From Trichomonas vaginalis G3 (Eukaryota; Parabasalia; Trichomonadida; Trichomonadidae): a stretch of DNA of 64,000 nt. Both the position numbers and the translations under genes were made by a program. Positions 28,613 to 39,029 of the stretch are shown one piece after another (within the stretch, counting starts at the first letter, position 1; every line of letters begins with the position of its first letter). The stretch covers positions 27,047,896 through 27,111,895 of the forward strand of contig NC_067206.1 in assembly GCF_026262505.1 (NCBI RefSeq), in the 5' to 3' direction. The notes beneath the pieces are model-generated. The model ran no database searches. It was given only the letters and a program-made list of their open reading frames with translations, and was not told the origin of the DNA.

Positions 28613-31121
28613 TTCTTTTTTAAATGATTAAAATATTACCTTGCTTCAACTTTACACGTTTTCGTTTACTAAAATTATCTTTTACCTTCACTTATCTTAT
28701 CATACCCAATTATTCATTTAATTCTATATTTTTCTGACCAAAAATCCTCTCAAATCTCCCTTCTTCTTTCAAAAATTCTATGAGTTTATTCAAATTTCCT
28801 TTAAATCTTTGCTAGTCCTTCTATAAGATTCATTCTAAAATTTTTGAAAAAAATTTAAAATTTGCTAAATATATTCTTTATTACTTTGCACTATTTTCCA
28901 ATTGAAAAATCGTCGATTTTAATCAAATGTAAGATCATCATAATAAAAATTATGAAACTTACCGTGTTTATTAGTAAATTTCAATATGAAGTTGTTATAC
29001 AAACAGCTGGGACTTTAAATTGAGAAATTGCATAATTCCATCTACAAATTTTGGTCTAGACAATAATCATTGATAAATTATAATATATGTATTATGTGTA
29101 TTTACATTGCATATATAACAATTTCAATTTCTATATTAAATTGTTATTTGATATCAGCTATATTTGTTCAGGTAAAATGAAGTGTAAAAATATAACTCAT
29201 GAATTACATATATATATATATTATTTTTATTATTAAAATCAAATTCAGATTTATAAATTAAGGTTATTCATTTTTGATATGGTTATCACGCTCAAATATG
29301 TTGACAAAGAGTTATACATTTGTACAAACACATTTGTACACACTAGCATATTGTAGCAGTTTATATTATAAATAAAGATTCGCTTTATTTTACGAGTTTC
29401 AAATTTAGATCTGAACCATGTTGAAGATCTTTCAAATCAATACGACAAATACATTTGTATACACTAGCATATTGTAGCAGTTTATATTATAAATAAAGAT
29501 TCGCTTTATTTTACGAGTTTCAAATTTAGATCTGAACCATGTTGAAGATCTTTCAAATCAATACGACAAATACATTTGTATACACTAGCATATTGTAGCA
29601 GTTTATATTACAAATAAAAATTCGGTATTTATTTTTATAACTTATTTTTTATTACATAGATTTTAATTCTAACCGAAAAATATTTCTAATCTATTTATAT
29701 ACATGTATTTTACTTAATGACATTGATGATATATGCAATTTATATGCACGTTTATCAATTATCAATATGAGCCATTGTATTGTTCATGGTAGTAATATTT
29801 GAATTTTAATAGTTGTTATCAACACCACGTAGCTTTTTGTCCTAAATTTATACTATTTGGTTCCGAAATAAGATTATAAATTTTTAAATTTAAATTCGAC
29901 TTTTAAATACACTACTGATCGATTGCTTATATTGAGTTTCTGCTTTGCAAACAAGTTGAGGTTATAATTGTAAGTTTATTTGTATGAAATAAGAAATAAT
30001 ATATGTGACATTTGGATTTTATGCTACCATTTTTCTAAACAGGTGGTAGTGAGTCATTCACTTAAATATTGAGTAATCTTCAATAATGTGTAACGAAGAT
30101 TTCTCTGAAACCATTAAAATAACGTATATAAATAATCGTATGTCAAAATGTGTGCCTATTTCAATTTTGCACACATTTTGACAGAAATTTGAATGAAATT
30201 TAGAGGTTTTTCTTCAAATTTGAATGATGTTTGTCAGAAAAAGTGTCAAAATGTGTGCAAATGTGTGCTATGTTTTTTTCTCTAACTTAGTCATTGCACC
30301 AACACAAGACCCATTCACTATTACAGACGTAAAGGGAACAAATCAAACGTCATTCGCCGAATTTTGCAAAGACAAAGTTGACTTAGACTTTGGTTTCTCA
30401 AACTTCAACAATGAAGTAAACTATTATTTCAATGCTGCTGGAACTGCTTGGGACCCAGTTAAGTTTACATGCGAAAAATTTGAATGCAAGAGAATAGAAA
30501 GCAGACTTGCAGTCTATATGTTGGACCCAGATATTTCAAATGCTTTAGCTGCCAAATATATTGCAGTTCCACTTATGTTCCCTATACACCAAATATCTGT
30601 CAAAGACTTTGCAGGTGAAGTTGGAAACCAAAGTGCTGACCCAGGTGCAAGAACAGATATTGCTTTAACAACTGCAATGAAACATGCAGATACTATGTTT
30701 GTACTGTTCAGACGAACTATAAATGACTATTCTTGTTTCTACAACCCCGGTATTAAATATCATATAAACATAGATGGCAAATATTATCCAAGAGAAGAAT
30801 ATTCTACAGTTGAGGATATGAGGTCATACAACTTGACATTAGATGCTATGAACTTTAACAACAACTTCACAACAACCATTAACCCTGAAATGCAAAGTTC
30901 TATTATGCCATATGTGAAAGTATGGACTCATACAGGAGGTCAAAAAACTCAATATACAAATGGAGACCGTTCAAACTTTTGGCTTGGCATTCCATTTGCT
31001 GACTCAGAAGACTTTATGGGTGGTATTTCAACTGTTGGTACTGTACAAATACAATATACTGGTGACAGAGACGGTCCAGATGAACTGAGAGCAAAGAAGT
31101 TTACAAAACCAATAGCACTTT

Positions 31122-31541
31122 TCACGGAAGATGCTCTTTTGAAGATTCGTTCGATGAAACCTGCTGGGGCTCCTCAGATTGGCATAACGACAGCTTCCAT
31201 CGAGCAGATTTTGGCAGCAGGTCAGTAAGTTGTTCTTGAACTGACTTCTCTCCGTCAAATATTGACAGTACGCCAGTTTTGACATAATATTGTAAGATAA
31301 ACTTACCTTTAGAAATATCTGTAAGTTTTGAAGTTATATTTTTGTCAACGTCAAGAACTTTCACCATTTCAGTTATACCAACTTTCTTTGCTTTATGAAA
31401 ATATTTTGGTTCAGCAAATATTGCTATTCTATAACATTTTCCATTGTTTGTGTAAAGAACTATTCTGTCAATGTATTTGTATTGTTTGTGTGTGTAAACT
31501 TTGTTCTGCTTCAATTCGAAGAGATATCCGAATACGTCCAT
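31122..31541 (-). CDS. Hypothetical protein, 139 aa
   Basis: Open frame beginning MDVFGYLFELKQNKVY, divergent from the gene at 31560 across an 18-base gap that holds a TTTTTATTCTAAG promoter-like core. The first ~100 residues look globular (CYRIAIFAEPKYFHKAKK). The last ~35 overlap the 3' end of the capsid gene on the other strand and may not belong to the original protein. No family recognised. Confidence 0.5.
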   Translation of the reverse strand: MDVFGYLFELKQNKVYTHKQYKYIDRIVLYTNNGKCYRIAIFAEPKYFHKAKKVGITEMVKVLDVDKNITSKLTDISKGKFILQYYVKTGVLSIFDGEKSVQEQLTDLLPKSARWKLSLCQSEEPQQVSSNESSKEHLP

Positions 31542-31559
31542 CTTTTTATTCTAAGTAAA
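31542..31559. promoter_or_regulatory. Compact bidirectional promoter-like core
   Basis: Plus strand: CTTTTTATTCTAAGTAAA; minus strand: TTTACTTAGAATAAAAAG. Only 18 bases separate the ATGs. Core CTAAG in a T5A ... TAAA frame. Confidence 0.5.
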
Positions 31560-32141
31560 ATGTCATTTCCGAAAAATAGAAGCGTAAGTGTTTCAAAAGG
31601 TTTAATGGCGGTGGCAGATGTGAAGTTAAATTCACCAACTCAAACAAACAGTCAAAGTGTTATTGTCAATGTCAAAGACAGAGATGTTGAAGTGGGGAAA
31701 CCATACGAAGACGAAGATGGTATAACAATTGTTCCTGTAAAAGAACAACCAACATATCCTGAAGTTAGCAGAGACTTAAGTTCTGTTGCAGATATTCGAA
31801 ACGACTACCAACAACTGAAAGACAAACTTCAAACTCAGGAGAAGATTTGTCAAGCTTTAAGTATAATGTTAAACTTGGTCGAACACAACCCTGTAAAAGT
31901 GAACTCATATGTCATTGCACCTCATGAAGTTTTGAAAGAACTATTGAAACTTTTGACAGAGGCAGACGATATAAACATCAAAGAAATAGAACCCGACATT
32001 AGTTGCTGTGGTGTTTCATATAATGTCATTGACAAGATATACGTTATGAAAGGAGGTGAAACGTTGAACTTAAAGTATAGTTTCCCAGACGTCATAAAAA
32101 TATTTGACGACCACAACATTTCATTAAAATTTATTTGCTAA
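31560..32141 (+). CDS. Hypothetical protein, 193 aa
   Basis: Start at ATG 31560 (MSFPKNRSVSVSKGL) after CTTTTTATTCTAAGTAAA. An open frame extends further upstream but would cross the divergent gene, so this start is preferred. The N-terminal ~90 residues are polar; the centre (IRNDYQQLKDKLQTQEK) is a short coiled coil; the C-terminal half looks alpha/beta with Cys-Cys at ~145. It sits between capsid and penton-like genes, so a minor virion protein is likely. Family unknown. Confidence 0.6.
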   Translation: MSFPKNRSVSVSKGLMAVADVKLNSPTQTNSQSVIVNVKDRDVEVGKPYEDEDGITIVPVKEQPTYPEVSRDLSSVADIRNDYQQLKDKLQTQEKICQALSIMLNLVEHNPVKVNSYVIAPHEVLKELLKLLTEADDINIKEIEPDISCCGVSYNVIDKIYVMKGGETLNLKYSFPDVIKIFDDHNISLKFIC

Positions 32142-32261
32142 GTAAATGGCAGAAGATATAATGGTTTATACTATTACGACTAAAAACCCTGAGTCATATA
32201 ATTCTTAACAACAAACTTACAAAGTCCTCAAGGACGGTATTGTAAACTAACTTTAAACACA

Positions 32262-32960
32262 ATGACGACTAAAGCCTGTTTTGCTCTTTTGACACCAGAA
32301 GACTTTATTGTTGTGAATGGTAAAAAATACTCCTTTGAAGATACTTACTCAGATATACCACCAACAGGTTTTGTTGACTTATTTAATACTTTAAGGACGG
32401 GTGTAACATGTGCTGCAACTAGAGCAGGTTTCATTATGTTTGGATGTCCGACTGAGTTTACTATAAACGATATGAGCTATAATACAAAACTTATTTCTGG
32501 TTTTTACTACCAACAGTTTCCTATAACAGGAAAAGGTGTCATACAAGGAATGTCTATTCCATTGACATTAAGCACACCAATCTTATATATTGTTTCAAAC
32601 TTAGGTTCAAAGTGTTATTCGAATGTCGACAGAAACTATTATGACCAAAAGATACTTATGCGTATAAACAATACTTTCTCTGCTGGTTTGCCTATTGTTC
32701 ATTCGAATGCTGAATTTTCAACCTTAGTGAACTCAAACACTTTGGCAAGTATAACGTTGACATTAGTTGACGCAAACTTTGTTCCTGTAAAACTTTTATG
32801 TCCTATGTATTTGTCAATGACGGCAGAAAGTTTCGAATTGGAAGATGCAACTGGTGAAAGTATTGTATTACAAGAACAACTTCAACAACAAATAGCTCAA
32901 GAACAACAAATGCAACAAATGGAACAAATGGAACAAATGGAACAACAAAGTCAAGAATAA
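32262..32960 (+). CDS. Penton-like (single jelly-roll) minor capsid protein, candidate
   Basis: Open 232-residue gene. The core (~residues 10-195) is rich in alternating beta strands: FIMFGCPTEFTINDM, GVIQGMSIPLTLSTPILYIV, then SITLTLVDANFVPVKLL and PMYLSMTAESFE. The pattern 'L-T-L-V-D-A-N near the end of a ~200-residue beta protein' is typical of Polinton and virophage penton proteins. The C-terminal 30 residues are Gln/Met/Glu repeats (QQMEQMEQ) coded by a 12-bp DNA repeat. It lies after the capsid gene and before the helicase. Confidence 0.55.
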   Translation: MTTKACFALLTPEDFIVVNGKKYSFEDTYSDIPPTGFVDLFNTLRTGVTCAATRAGFIMFGCPTEFTINDMSYNTKLISGFYYQQFPITGKGVIQGMSIPLTLSTPILYIVSNLGSKCYSNVDRNYYDQKILMRINNTFSAGLPIVHSNAEFSTLVNSNTLASITLTLVDANFVPVKLLCPMYLSMTAESFELEDATGESIVLQEQLQQQIAQEQQMQQMEQMEQMEQQSQE

Positions 32961-32990
32961 AAAAATAATATTTTTTTTATTTTTATAAAA

Positions 32991-34229
32991 ATGTACAGAA
33001 TAGATGTTTCAGATTTTTATGACTTCCAAGCATTCAGAAATATGTGTCCATTTCGAGACTATAACAAAGCAGTCGAGAATTTGAAACGTTTAGTCATTTA
33101 TGTTGACTCTGCCCCAGAATGTTATGTCATGAAAGAATGGGATGTTGTCTTTAACAAACCAAGAGCAACAATAGTGTCTGAACAAGAATGTAGACAGAAA
33201 CTTAAGAAAATAAAAGTCGTACAAGTTGGCATGAAGATGTTAGATGCTTGGGATATCTTATTGTCAAAGTTAGAAGATTTTTCAGTTCGAGGTATAAAGT
33301 TCTATACACCTTCTCCAAACTTCTATTCTATCTTCACTGGATATAAATATGAACAAGTAGAATGGAAAGAAAATATTATAGAAGCTTGGTTAGACCATGT
33401 CAAAGAAATTATATGCAATGGAAACGAAAAGGTTTATGAGTATATCTTATGTTGGTTTGCAAACATCTTACAACATCCAAGTGCTAAAAATGAAACTGCT
33501 CTCATTATAATTGGAAAACAAGGAACTGGTAAGAATACTTTCTTTACAGATATCTTGTGCAAACTGTTAGAAGGTTATTCGAATCCGAATATGACAAACT
33601 TAGAAAACATCTGCGGTAAATTTAACTCTTCTATTGAGAATATGAAACTTATAGTTTGCAATGAACTTCAAAGTATAGATACAACAAAAATTTTGAACTC
33701 AGATGCTTTGAAGAGTCTTATAACAGATAAAGTTGGAGTTGTTGAAAGAAAGTATAAAGACCAAAGAGTTTGTGAGAATGTTGCAAACTTCATTATGGTT
33801 TCAAACAATGCTGTTCCGATGAAGTTAGAAAGTTCTGACAGAAGATATGTAGTTGTCAGAACGTCAGATTCTCATATGCAAGATACAGAATATTTTGACG
33901 ACTTAGCAGAAAACTTTGACATCTGACTTTTACAACCACTTGTTTCTCATACTTTATGACATTAGATATTTCAAAGTTCAATCCAAGACAAATTCCACAT
34001 ACCGAAGAGAGACAAACATTGTTAGAAGCAAACAAGAGTGTATATGAACTGTTCATAGATGAAACTGACTTTGAGTGTTTAGATGAAAGGTCATTGTACG
34101 ATTCGTATAAAACAAAATTGTCAAGAATATGGTTATATGACAGCGTCTAAACGAAAATTCTTTGGCAAATGTCAAAAGTCTTTTAGACGTACAGAAAGGT
34201 GTATATACAAAGAAAAATTTTTATGAGTA
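32991..34229 (+). pseudogene. SF3 primase-helicase (Maverick B)
   Basis: Start at ATG 32991 (MYRIDVSDFYDFQAFRN) after TTTTATTTTTATAAAA. The D5-N-like region comes first, then the SF3 core with Walker A GKQGTGKN (~residues 179-186), NMKLIVCNELQS (Walker B) and NFIMVSNN (motif C). It is shorter at the N-terminus than the helicase at 55495-57714, which has an extra ~180 residues. Copy A is visible from position 1. Broken. Confidence 0.85.
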
Positions 34230-34274
34230 AATTTTAAAAAAAATATTTTTTTATCCGATAGAAAAAGATTGGCA

Positions 34275-34689
34275 AAATTCATCTCAGTAAACAAGTACAT
34301 GTCAGGACTTAAGAAGAAACTAGACCCATTCACATATTTGAATGTTTACTTCTACCATTTTGAAAAGTCTTCATTCAGCAAAGTTTGGAACATCGAACCA
34401 GTTTAAGTTTGCTATTGTGACTAAAAATGGTGCGAAATTTGAAGACTTAGACATAGAAGGTTTGTTAGCAGTCAAAGAAAGTTTTGACAGAGGTTTTCAA
34501 ACCTTAAAGAAGGCAAAGCATACAAAACTTGTTATACCTTATGAACCAAAGAAAGCAGACGACTATGAATATTATGAGTCTAAAGTTGTAGAAGTTCAAG
34601 GTAAATTGGGTAAAAAGATTTTAGAGTCTAAGCCAGTGTTTACTCCTAAAGAGGAAGAGAACATTGACATTGACCCAGAAATGTTCTAA
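34275..34689 (+). pseudogene. Hypothetical Maverick protein (copy B of 880-1299)
   Basis: Near-identical to the open 139-residue gene in Maverick A; the C-terminal half (FAIVTKNGAKFEDLDIEG to IDIDPEMF) is clear. Broken in this copy. Confidence 0.65.
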
Positions 34690-34705
34690 AAATAAAATTT
34701 TATTT

Positions 34706-35156
34706 TTACATGTCAAATTTCTTTTCTCTGGAACTGGTTCAGGTTCTTTCTTCTCTTCTTCTACTTTCTTTTCTTTCTTTTCTTTCTTCTTCTTTTCTGG
34801 TGGAGTTATGTCAAATTTGGCGCAACTATATTTATGTAAAAGTTCTTTGTCCTTTAATAGCTCATCTATTCTGTTTTTCTATTTCATCTTCAAGAACGGC
34901 GCATGTGTCTTCTTTGCATTCTAAGAAGTTTTGTTGGACTTATCTCTCCAAGAGGCGTCATCTCTGTCAACAAGTCTGTCATTGACAAATTTTAAGACTT
35001 CTCTGCCTAATGTTTTATGGTTCTTGTCATATTCCCAGAAACAGAACTTTAGAACAAATTCCCCTTTCTTTGTTTACACTATGAAGATTTTATGGTCGAC
35101 AGTGTTTTGCTGTCGAAAAGCTTGTCTCGAATATAGATAGCGAAATCGCTAGACAT
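34706..35156 (-). pseudogene. Hypothetical charged protein (copy B of 1316-1768)
   Basis: Same position and strand as the open 150-residue gene in Maverick A, divergent from the ATPase. The Lys/Glu tail and the central helix can be recognised. Broken. Confidence 0.6.
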
Positions 35157-35189
35157 TTTCTAAAAGATAAAAATTTTAATTTTTCTAAA

Positions 35190-36065
35190 AAATGTTTAGA
35201 AAAAAGTTTGCTGACATTGACAAAAAATTGAGAATGTTTTAAACAAGAACAAGAGGAGGAAGAGAAAATGCTCAGATAAAACCTATACATGACAAGTTCT
35301 TATTTGCTCAGAATGGTTATAACAGGTCTAATTGCACCACCTGGGTCGGGTAAGACTTTCACTTATCTTAAAATGGCTGCAAACAACAAAGAACTAGATG
35401 AGAAGAAAACCCATTCTATGAGTTAGTTGTCATTTGTAGTACTTCTGGTCAATTTGACCAAACCGTCAATTCGTTCAAAGATATTATAAAGAAGTCTAAG
35501 TAGTATGTATAAAAGACTCTGAGTTGTTGGATTGGATAAAGAAGTACCAAAGAAGAGTTTTGAAGTATAAATGCTATAAATGAGTATATAAATTCTAAGT
35601 TTAAAGACCCAAATGAGGAAATGCAGAGATATTAGAGAAGAAACACTTCAGAAACAAACAGAAAGAGATAGAATACATTTCGAAGAAATTGCAATCTTAC
35701 GATTGGAAGACTTACCTCATAGATGTCTTCTTATCTTAGATGACTTTGCTTCTCATCCTTTGTTAAAGAACAGAGAACAAGACATGTGTCGAATTCTTAA
35801 GAAGCTCAGACACTTTAACATCTCAGTTGTCATTTGTGTACAGACAGCAAAGAGTTTAAGTAAGGATGTTAAAAGAATACTTACTGACATTATACTTTTC
35901 CTGGATTGTCCGAAGACGATTTCATGGAACTTATGAAAGAGTCCATGGCAGGTAAGTTTGACAGATATGAACTATGGGAGAAGTATAAGTCATACAAGAC
36001 CCTCATACTTCTTTCAGAATTCATATCTACGCAAACAAAGTTCAAATTGTAAAAAGTCAAGCTTG
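35190..36065 (+). pseudogene. Packaging ATPase (copy B)
   Basis: Counterpart of the open ATPase gene at 1805-2680. Both the PPGSGKT Walker A and LLILDDF Walker B coding stretches are present in the DNA. Broken by several changes. In this copy the ATPase is followed directly by the small membrane protein gene, without the cargo cassette found in A. Confidence 0.8.
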
Positions 36066-36078
36066 AAAAATCTAAGTG

Positions 36079-36263
36079 TTAGTCTTAGTAAGATGGTAGC
36101 TTCTTAAAGCATATGCCGTCCTTGAGTTTTAGGTACGTGAAGAGAAGTACAATGAATTCAATTACGAGTACAATTGCAATGACAACTAAGGCAACTATTT
36201 TTGTCTTTTGCAGCAAGGGTACTTCTTCTCTTCCAATGGTTCGGCAGAACTATACTCACTCAT
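36079..36263 (-). pseudogene. Small membrane protein (copy B of 3709-3888)
   Basis: Same membrane-helix coding stretch (IVALVVIAIVLVIEF) as in copy A. The start is preceded by GACATTTCTC, closer to the trichomonad initiator than in A. The copy looks broken near the C-terminal end. It lies ~20 bases after the ATPase stop. Confidence 0.5.
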
Positions 36264-36477
36264 GAGAAATGTCAAAACGGTTTAATAGAAAAGTGTCATC
36301 TACCCTACTTGTTTGAAGTTGTCAAAATACTCTGTTATTTTTCACTGTTTTCATAGAGTTTTGGCGACTGGGGTTTTTTACTTACTCGCTGTTCTTCACT
36401 GTTTTCGTACGGAATCTCTTCTCTCGGTTTTCCGAGGGAAGCAAGCATATGAGGAAATTCATGAAATTTGGTCATTT

Positions 36478-36730
36478 TTCAGCAAAAATAATGTTTAGGT
36501 GAAGAGGTGAGATCTCACCCGTTTTCTCACCTGTTTTTTCACCTCAGTTATTTTATAAGCGTTTTACATGGTAAACGTTATTTTTGGAATTTTTGTGAAA
36601 AACTCAACGGTTGGACACAAGCCCTAAAAATTATTTTACTCAGAATTTTGTGCTGAATTCAGCAAAAATAATGTTTAGGTGAAGAGGTGAGATCTCACCT
36701 GTTTTCTCACCTGTTTTCTCACCTCTTTTT
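36478..36730 (+). repeat. Two palindromic repeat units, TCACC-type arms
   Basis: Units at 36478-36545 and 36660-36730, each starting AGCAAAAATAATGTTTAGG, with centre GTGAGATCTCAC at about 36508 and 36688 and two TTTCTCACCTG-type arms after it. Between them lies AT-rich spacer with AAGCGTTTTACATG, repeated at 36556 and 36737. Confidence 0.85.
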
Positions 36731-36731
36731 T

Positions 36732-37666
36732 TCACAAGCGTTTTACATGAATTGTACGATGTATATTTGAAATCCTAAACAGTTTTGTAGCCTCTATTTC
36801 TTCTTTTAGTACATCGAATGTTTTAACTATGCCGAAGGTTTCTTTATATTTCTTCTTGACGTCAGATAGAAGGAAATCTTCTGCTGTTGGATAGTTTTTG
36901 TTCAGAAATTCTAACATGTCCATTTTATCTTCTTTGCTGGTTTTTCTGCTTCTTTCTTTAAATCTGCATAGTCGTTTTCTCATTTCTATCTCTTTGACGG
37001 AGTAGTTATATCTCCTCATTGCTGCTTTACATTTAGAACATTGCGGGTTCATTTTTGCGTTATATTCTGAAACCTTACCAGCTAAAACAACTAAAGCGTC
37101 AATTGCTCTCTTCATCTCAAACATAGCGGGTCTTATTTGTTTGTTCCATACTTTGCCTCTTCTATCTTTATCTCTTATCTGCCATACACATTCAGCAACT
37201 AACGAAACAAAGTTGTCGTAGGTCTTAAATTCTTCAGATTTATATATGTCAGAAACATTCTTATATACCATGTCGCAATCTTTGTCCATAACCTTATGGT
37301 TGCAATGAAATCCTAGAAACTCATAGTTTACCTTTCGTATGAACTTCTTTATTTCTACTGAGTCAGTTGCTTTGACTTCAATTTCGTCGAATTCAGGAAT
37401 AGTGAGTTTTTGTTGTTGGATTTCAGGCAATTTGGGTAAATGGCGATGAGGTCCTGCATTTCATAAAGATACTGTTCATTTGTTTCATCTTTCGCACTAC
37501 AGTCTAAATTACATGTTAAAAGTTCTTGCTTTATCTTCTGGATTTCTGTTTCAAAAGTATATGAAGAAGGAATGAAGCTTTTCATCTCTACTAACATAGA
37601 TGTTGGATTCATGACTAAAGAGTTTGGTGCTGTTGTTTGAATTGTTGTTGTGCCGATTGTTGACAT
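36732..37666 (-). pseudogene. Cargo protein of cassette B, unknown family
   Basis: Two open parts on the minus strand (36732-37430 and the part starting at ATG 37666, MSTIGTTTIQTTAPNS). The longer part has a possible metal-binding set, FLGFHCNHKVM and NPQCSKCKAAM (Cys, His), a basic helical stretch, and a C-terminal ~60-residue domain (LEFLNKNYPTAEDFLLSDV). I do not recognise the family. It is absent from Maverick A, whose cassette carries KilA-N instead. The start follows ATAAAAAAATAAAA. The gene appears broken. Confidence 0.5.
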
Positions 37667-37734
37667 TTTTATTTTTTTATACAAAATAAAAAAATAAAAA
37701 AAAATAAAACTAACTTTATTTTTTATTTCGGGAA

Positions 37735-37920
37735 AATTCATGAAAATTCAAGAGGTGAAAAAAGAGGTGAAAAAACAGGTGAGATCTCACCTCTTCACCT
37801 AAATTATATTTTTGGGTCCTTTACACTCATTACGAAGAAGTCTTGACAAAACATTTACGAAGAAGTCTTGACAAATTCAAGAGGTGAAAAAAGAGGTGAG
37901 ATCTAACCATCTACCCGACA
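37735..37920 (-). repeat. Palindromic repeat units at right end of cassette B, one hybrid
   Basis: Unit one (37735-37815, minus orientation) has TCACC-type arms around GGTGAGATCTCACC. Unit two (about 37878-37919) is a hybrid: GGTGAGA on one side and TCTAACCATCTACCC on the other, so its two halves come from different arm types. Between them is a duplicated ACGAAGAAGTCTTGACAAA, a word typical of the array at 58.7-64 kb. Confidence 0.85.
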
Positions 37921-37962
37921 TTCTCGTCAAATACAAAAAAATGAAAAAGTGTCATTTTTTTC

Positions 37963-38151
37963 ATGTCAGAAGACTCGAAGGTGCAACGCTTCCAAAATAC
38001 CGACGAACTCAGAAGAGCAGCATGGCAGTATGTTCTTGACAACTTCTTTGAGTTCTCCAGGTACACCTTGGAAAATGCTGAAGAACTCCGACACAGAGAA
38101 TTTGGAGAAATTGCGCTCCAATACTACCTTGACAAACAAAGGGTAAAATAA
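37963..38151 (+). CDS. Small charged protein, 62 aa
   Basis: Open gene MSEDSKVQRFQNTDELRRAA. The start follows AAAAAGTGTCATTTTTTTC, which contains the TCATT initiator core. The protein is predicted mostly helical and rich in Arg, Glu, Asp and Phe. It opens the block of genes with initiator-type starts. Copy A at 3933. Function unknown. Confidence 0.6.
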   Translation: MSEDSKVQRFQNTDELRRAAWQYVLDNFFEFSRYTLENAEELRHREFGEIALQYYLDKQRVK

Positions 38152-38187
38152 GACTAAAAACTTAACGTTTAAAAAGTGACATTTTTA

Positions 38188-38388
38188 ATGAGCTCCGAGT
38201 CACCGAGAAAACTTGGTCAGATGTTAGCAGCTTACTTCCCTGAGGAGGATGGAAGCGTTACATACGTAAGGTTCAAAAACAACGAACCTGGAATTGCGTA
38301 CAAAATTCGCAATTACATGACCATGGAAGAGTACGAAAGGTTCCTACAAGAGAAACCAGCTCTAAACAACTCAGAAAAGAAAGAGTAA
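38188..38388 (+). CDS. Hypothetical small protein, 66 aa
   Basis: Copy B of 4166-4342 with a longer end (FLQEKPALNNSEKKE). ATG at 38188 follows AAAAAGTGACATTTTTA. It starts 36 bases after the stop of the previous gene on the same strand. Same fold remarks as for copy A; function unknown. Confidence 0.6.
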   Translation: MSSESPRKLGQMLAAYFPEEDGSVTYVRFKNNEPGIAYKIRNYMTMEEYERFLQEKPALNNSEKKE

Positions 38389-38416
38389 AAAGTTTAATTC
38401 GTAATTGTTTATTTTT

Positions 38417-38995
38417 TTACTTGTAAGGGCCAGCTGCAAGAATGAAGTCGACTATCTCAGTCTTTGTCTTGACCAGTTGGACGGCTCTTGTGAGTATGTC
38501 TGTTTTGCGGTCTCCAGCTGGTGTCTGACCTTCGTAATTGTGCATGTTCTTGAGAGCTCCAACTGTAAATGATTGTAGGATGAAGAGTCTCTCAGACTGC
38601 TTGAGGTAGTCGTCACGGTCACGAACCGAATCTGTGGTACGAGTCGAATCGGTCGATTTGAGGGAAGAGACTGAAAGCCTGTCGTCTTCCATCGGGACTG
38701 TGGCATAATCTTTGCGTAAACGGTTCAGACCTTCTTCGAACTCTTGGTCTCTCTTCGATTTGGATTGAGATTGGAATTGCTGGGGTGGAGCTTGCTGGAA
38801 CATCCAAGGGTTGGGGAAGTAAGGCATAGGCAGAGGAGGGTAGTTCGGGAAGCCTTGTGGTGGGTAGTAACCTTGAGGTGGAAATTGGTAGTAAATCGGA
38901 GGTACTTGCTGGAACTGAGGTTGCTGAGGAGACTGTTGTGGTTCTTTAGGTTCCTCTGGTTTGGGAATGGACTCGGTTGGTGGGACGTCGGACAT
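38417..38995 (-). CDS. Pro/Gln/Tyr-rich protein, 192 aa (copy B)
   Basis: Open. Same architecture as 4394-4999: a PQQPQFQQVPP and YYPPQGFPNYPP low-complexity N-terminus, then EEGLNRLRKDYATVPMEDD linker and the helical C-terminal domain ending in FILAAGPYK. It lacks one of the YYQFPPQG repeats found in A. The EEGLNRLRKDY segment differs from A. Divergent from the gene at 39334 over a repeat-filled gap. Confidence 0.65.
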   Translation of the reverse strand: MSDVPPTESIPKPEEPKEPQQSPQQPQFQQVPPIYYQFPPQGYYPPQGFPNYPPLPMPYFPNPWMFQQAPPQQFQSQSKSKRDQEFEEGLNRLRKDYATVPMEDDRLSVSSLKSTDSTRTTDSVRDRDDYLKQSERLFILQSFTVGALKNMHNYEGQTPAGDRKTDILTRAVQLVKTKTEIVDFILAAGPYK

Positions 38996-39029
38996 TCGTT
39001 GTGGCTTAACCGTCGGACCACAACGATAA

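Larger units (their letters stand above)
27182..30282. mobile_element. Mutator-like element (non-autonomous), inserted in capsid gene
   Basis: 3,101 bp, flanked by a perfect 9-bp duplication TAACTTAGT (27173-27181 and 30283-30291). Long inverted termini: left 27182-28042, right 29301-30282, both with GAGA outermost, then GCACACATTTGCACAC and TTTTGACACTTTTTCTGAC. The right arm has one extra 121-bp subrepeat. Long termini and a 9-bp duplication are the signature of Mutator-like elements, which are known from T. vaginalis. The ~1.26-kb middle has no transposase, so the copy depends on another element. Confidence 0.88.
26511..31228 (+). pseudogene. Polinton major capsid protein gene, interrupted by a Mutator-like element
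   Basis: The 5' part starts at ATG 26511 (MYAAQNITPTVLDAMNG) after TTTTTACCCATATGAA. The 3' part resumes after 30291 with APTQDPFTITDVKGTNQ. Alternating hydrophobic strands, lengths of about 220 and 310 residues, and position after the large structural gene fit the double jelly-roll capsid of Polintons. Towards the end DRSNFWLGIPFADSEDF and a Gly/Asp-rich loop lie in the second barrel region. Identification rests on overall pattern and context rather than one diagnostic motif. The gene is a fossil because of the inserted transposon. Confidence 0.7.
36300..37945. other. Cargo cassette B with palindromic repeats
   Basis: A ~1.65-kb block missing from the same place in Maverick A, where the flanks (GGTTTAATAGAAAAAGTGTC) are continuous at 3906-3925. 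The word GAAAA(A)GTGTCAT occurs at both borders (about 36289 and 37942). The left end shares GCTTGTTTGAAGTTGTC-type sequence with cassette A, and the right part shares CTTTATTTTTTATTTCGGG. Inside are one or two genes on the minus strand and four palindromic repeats. Confidence 0.7.

Noticed and set aside
28384-28623. 79-aa frame in the Mutator-like element as a transposase
   Set aside because: It is two copies of a 111-bp repeat; no catalytic or zinc-finger motifs.
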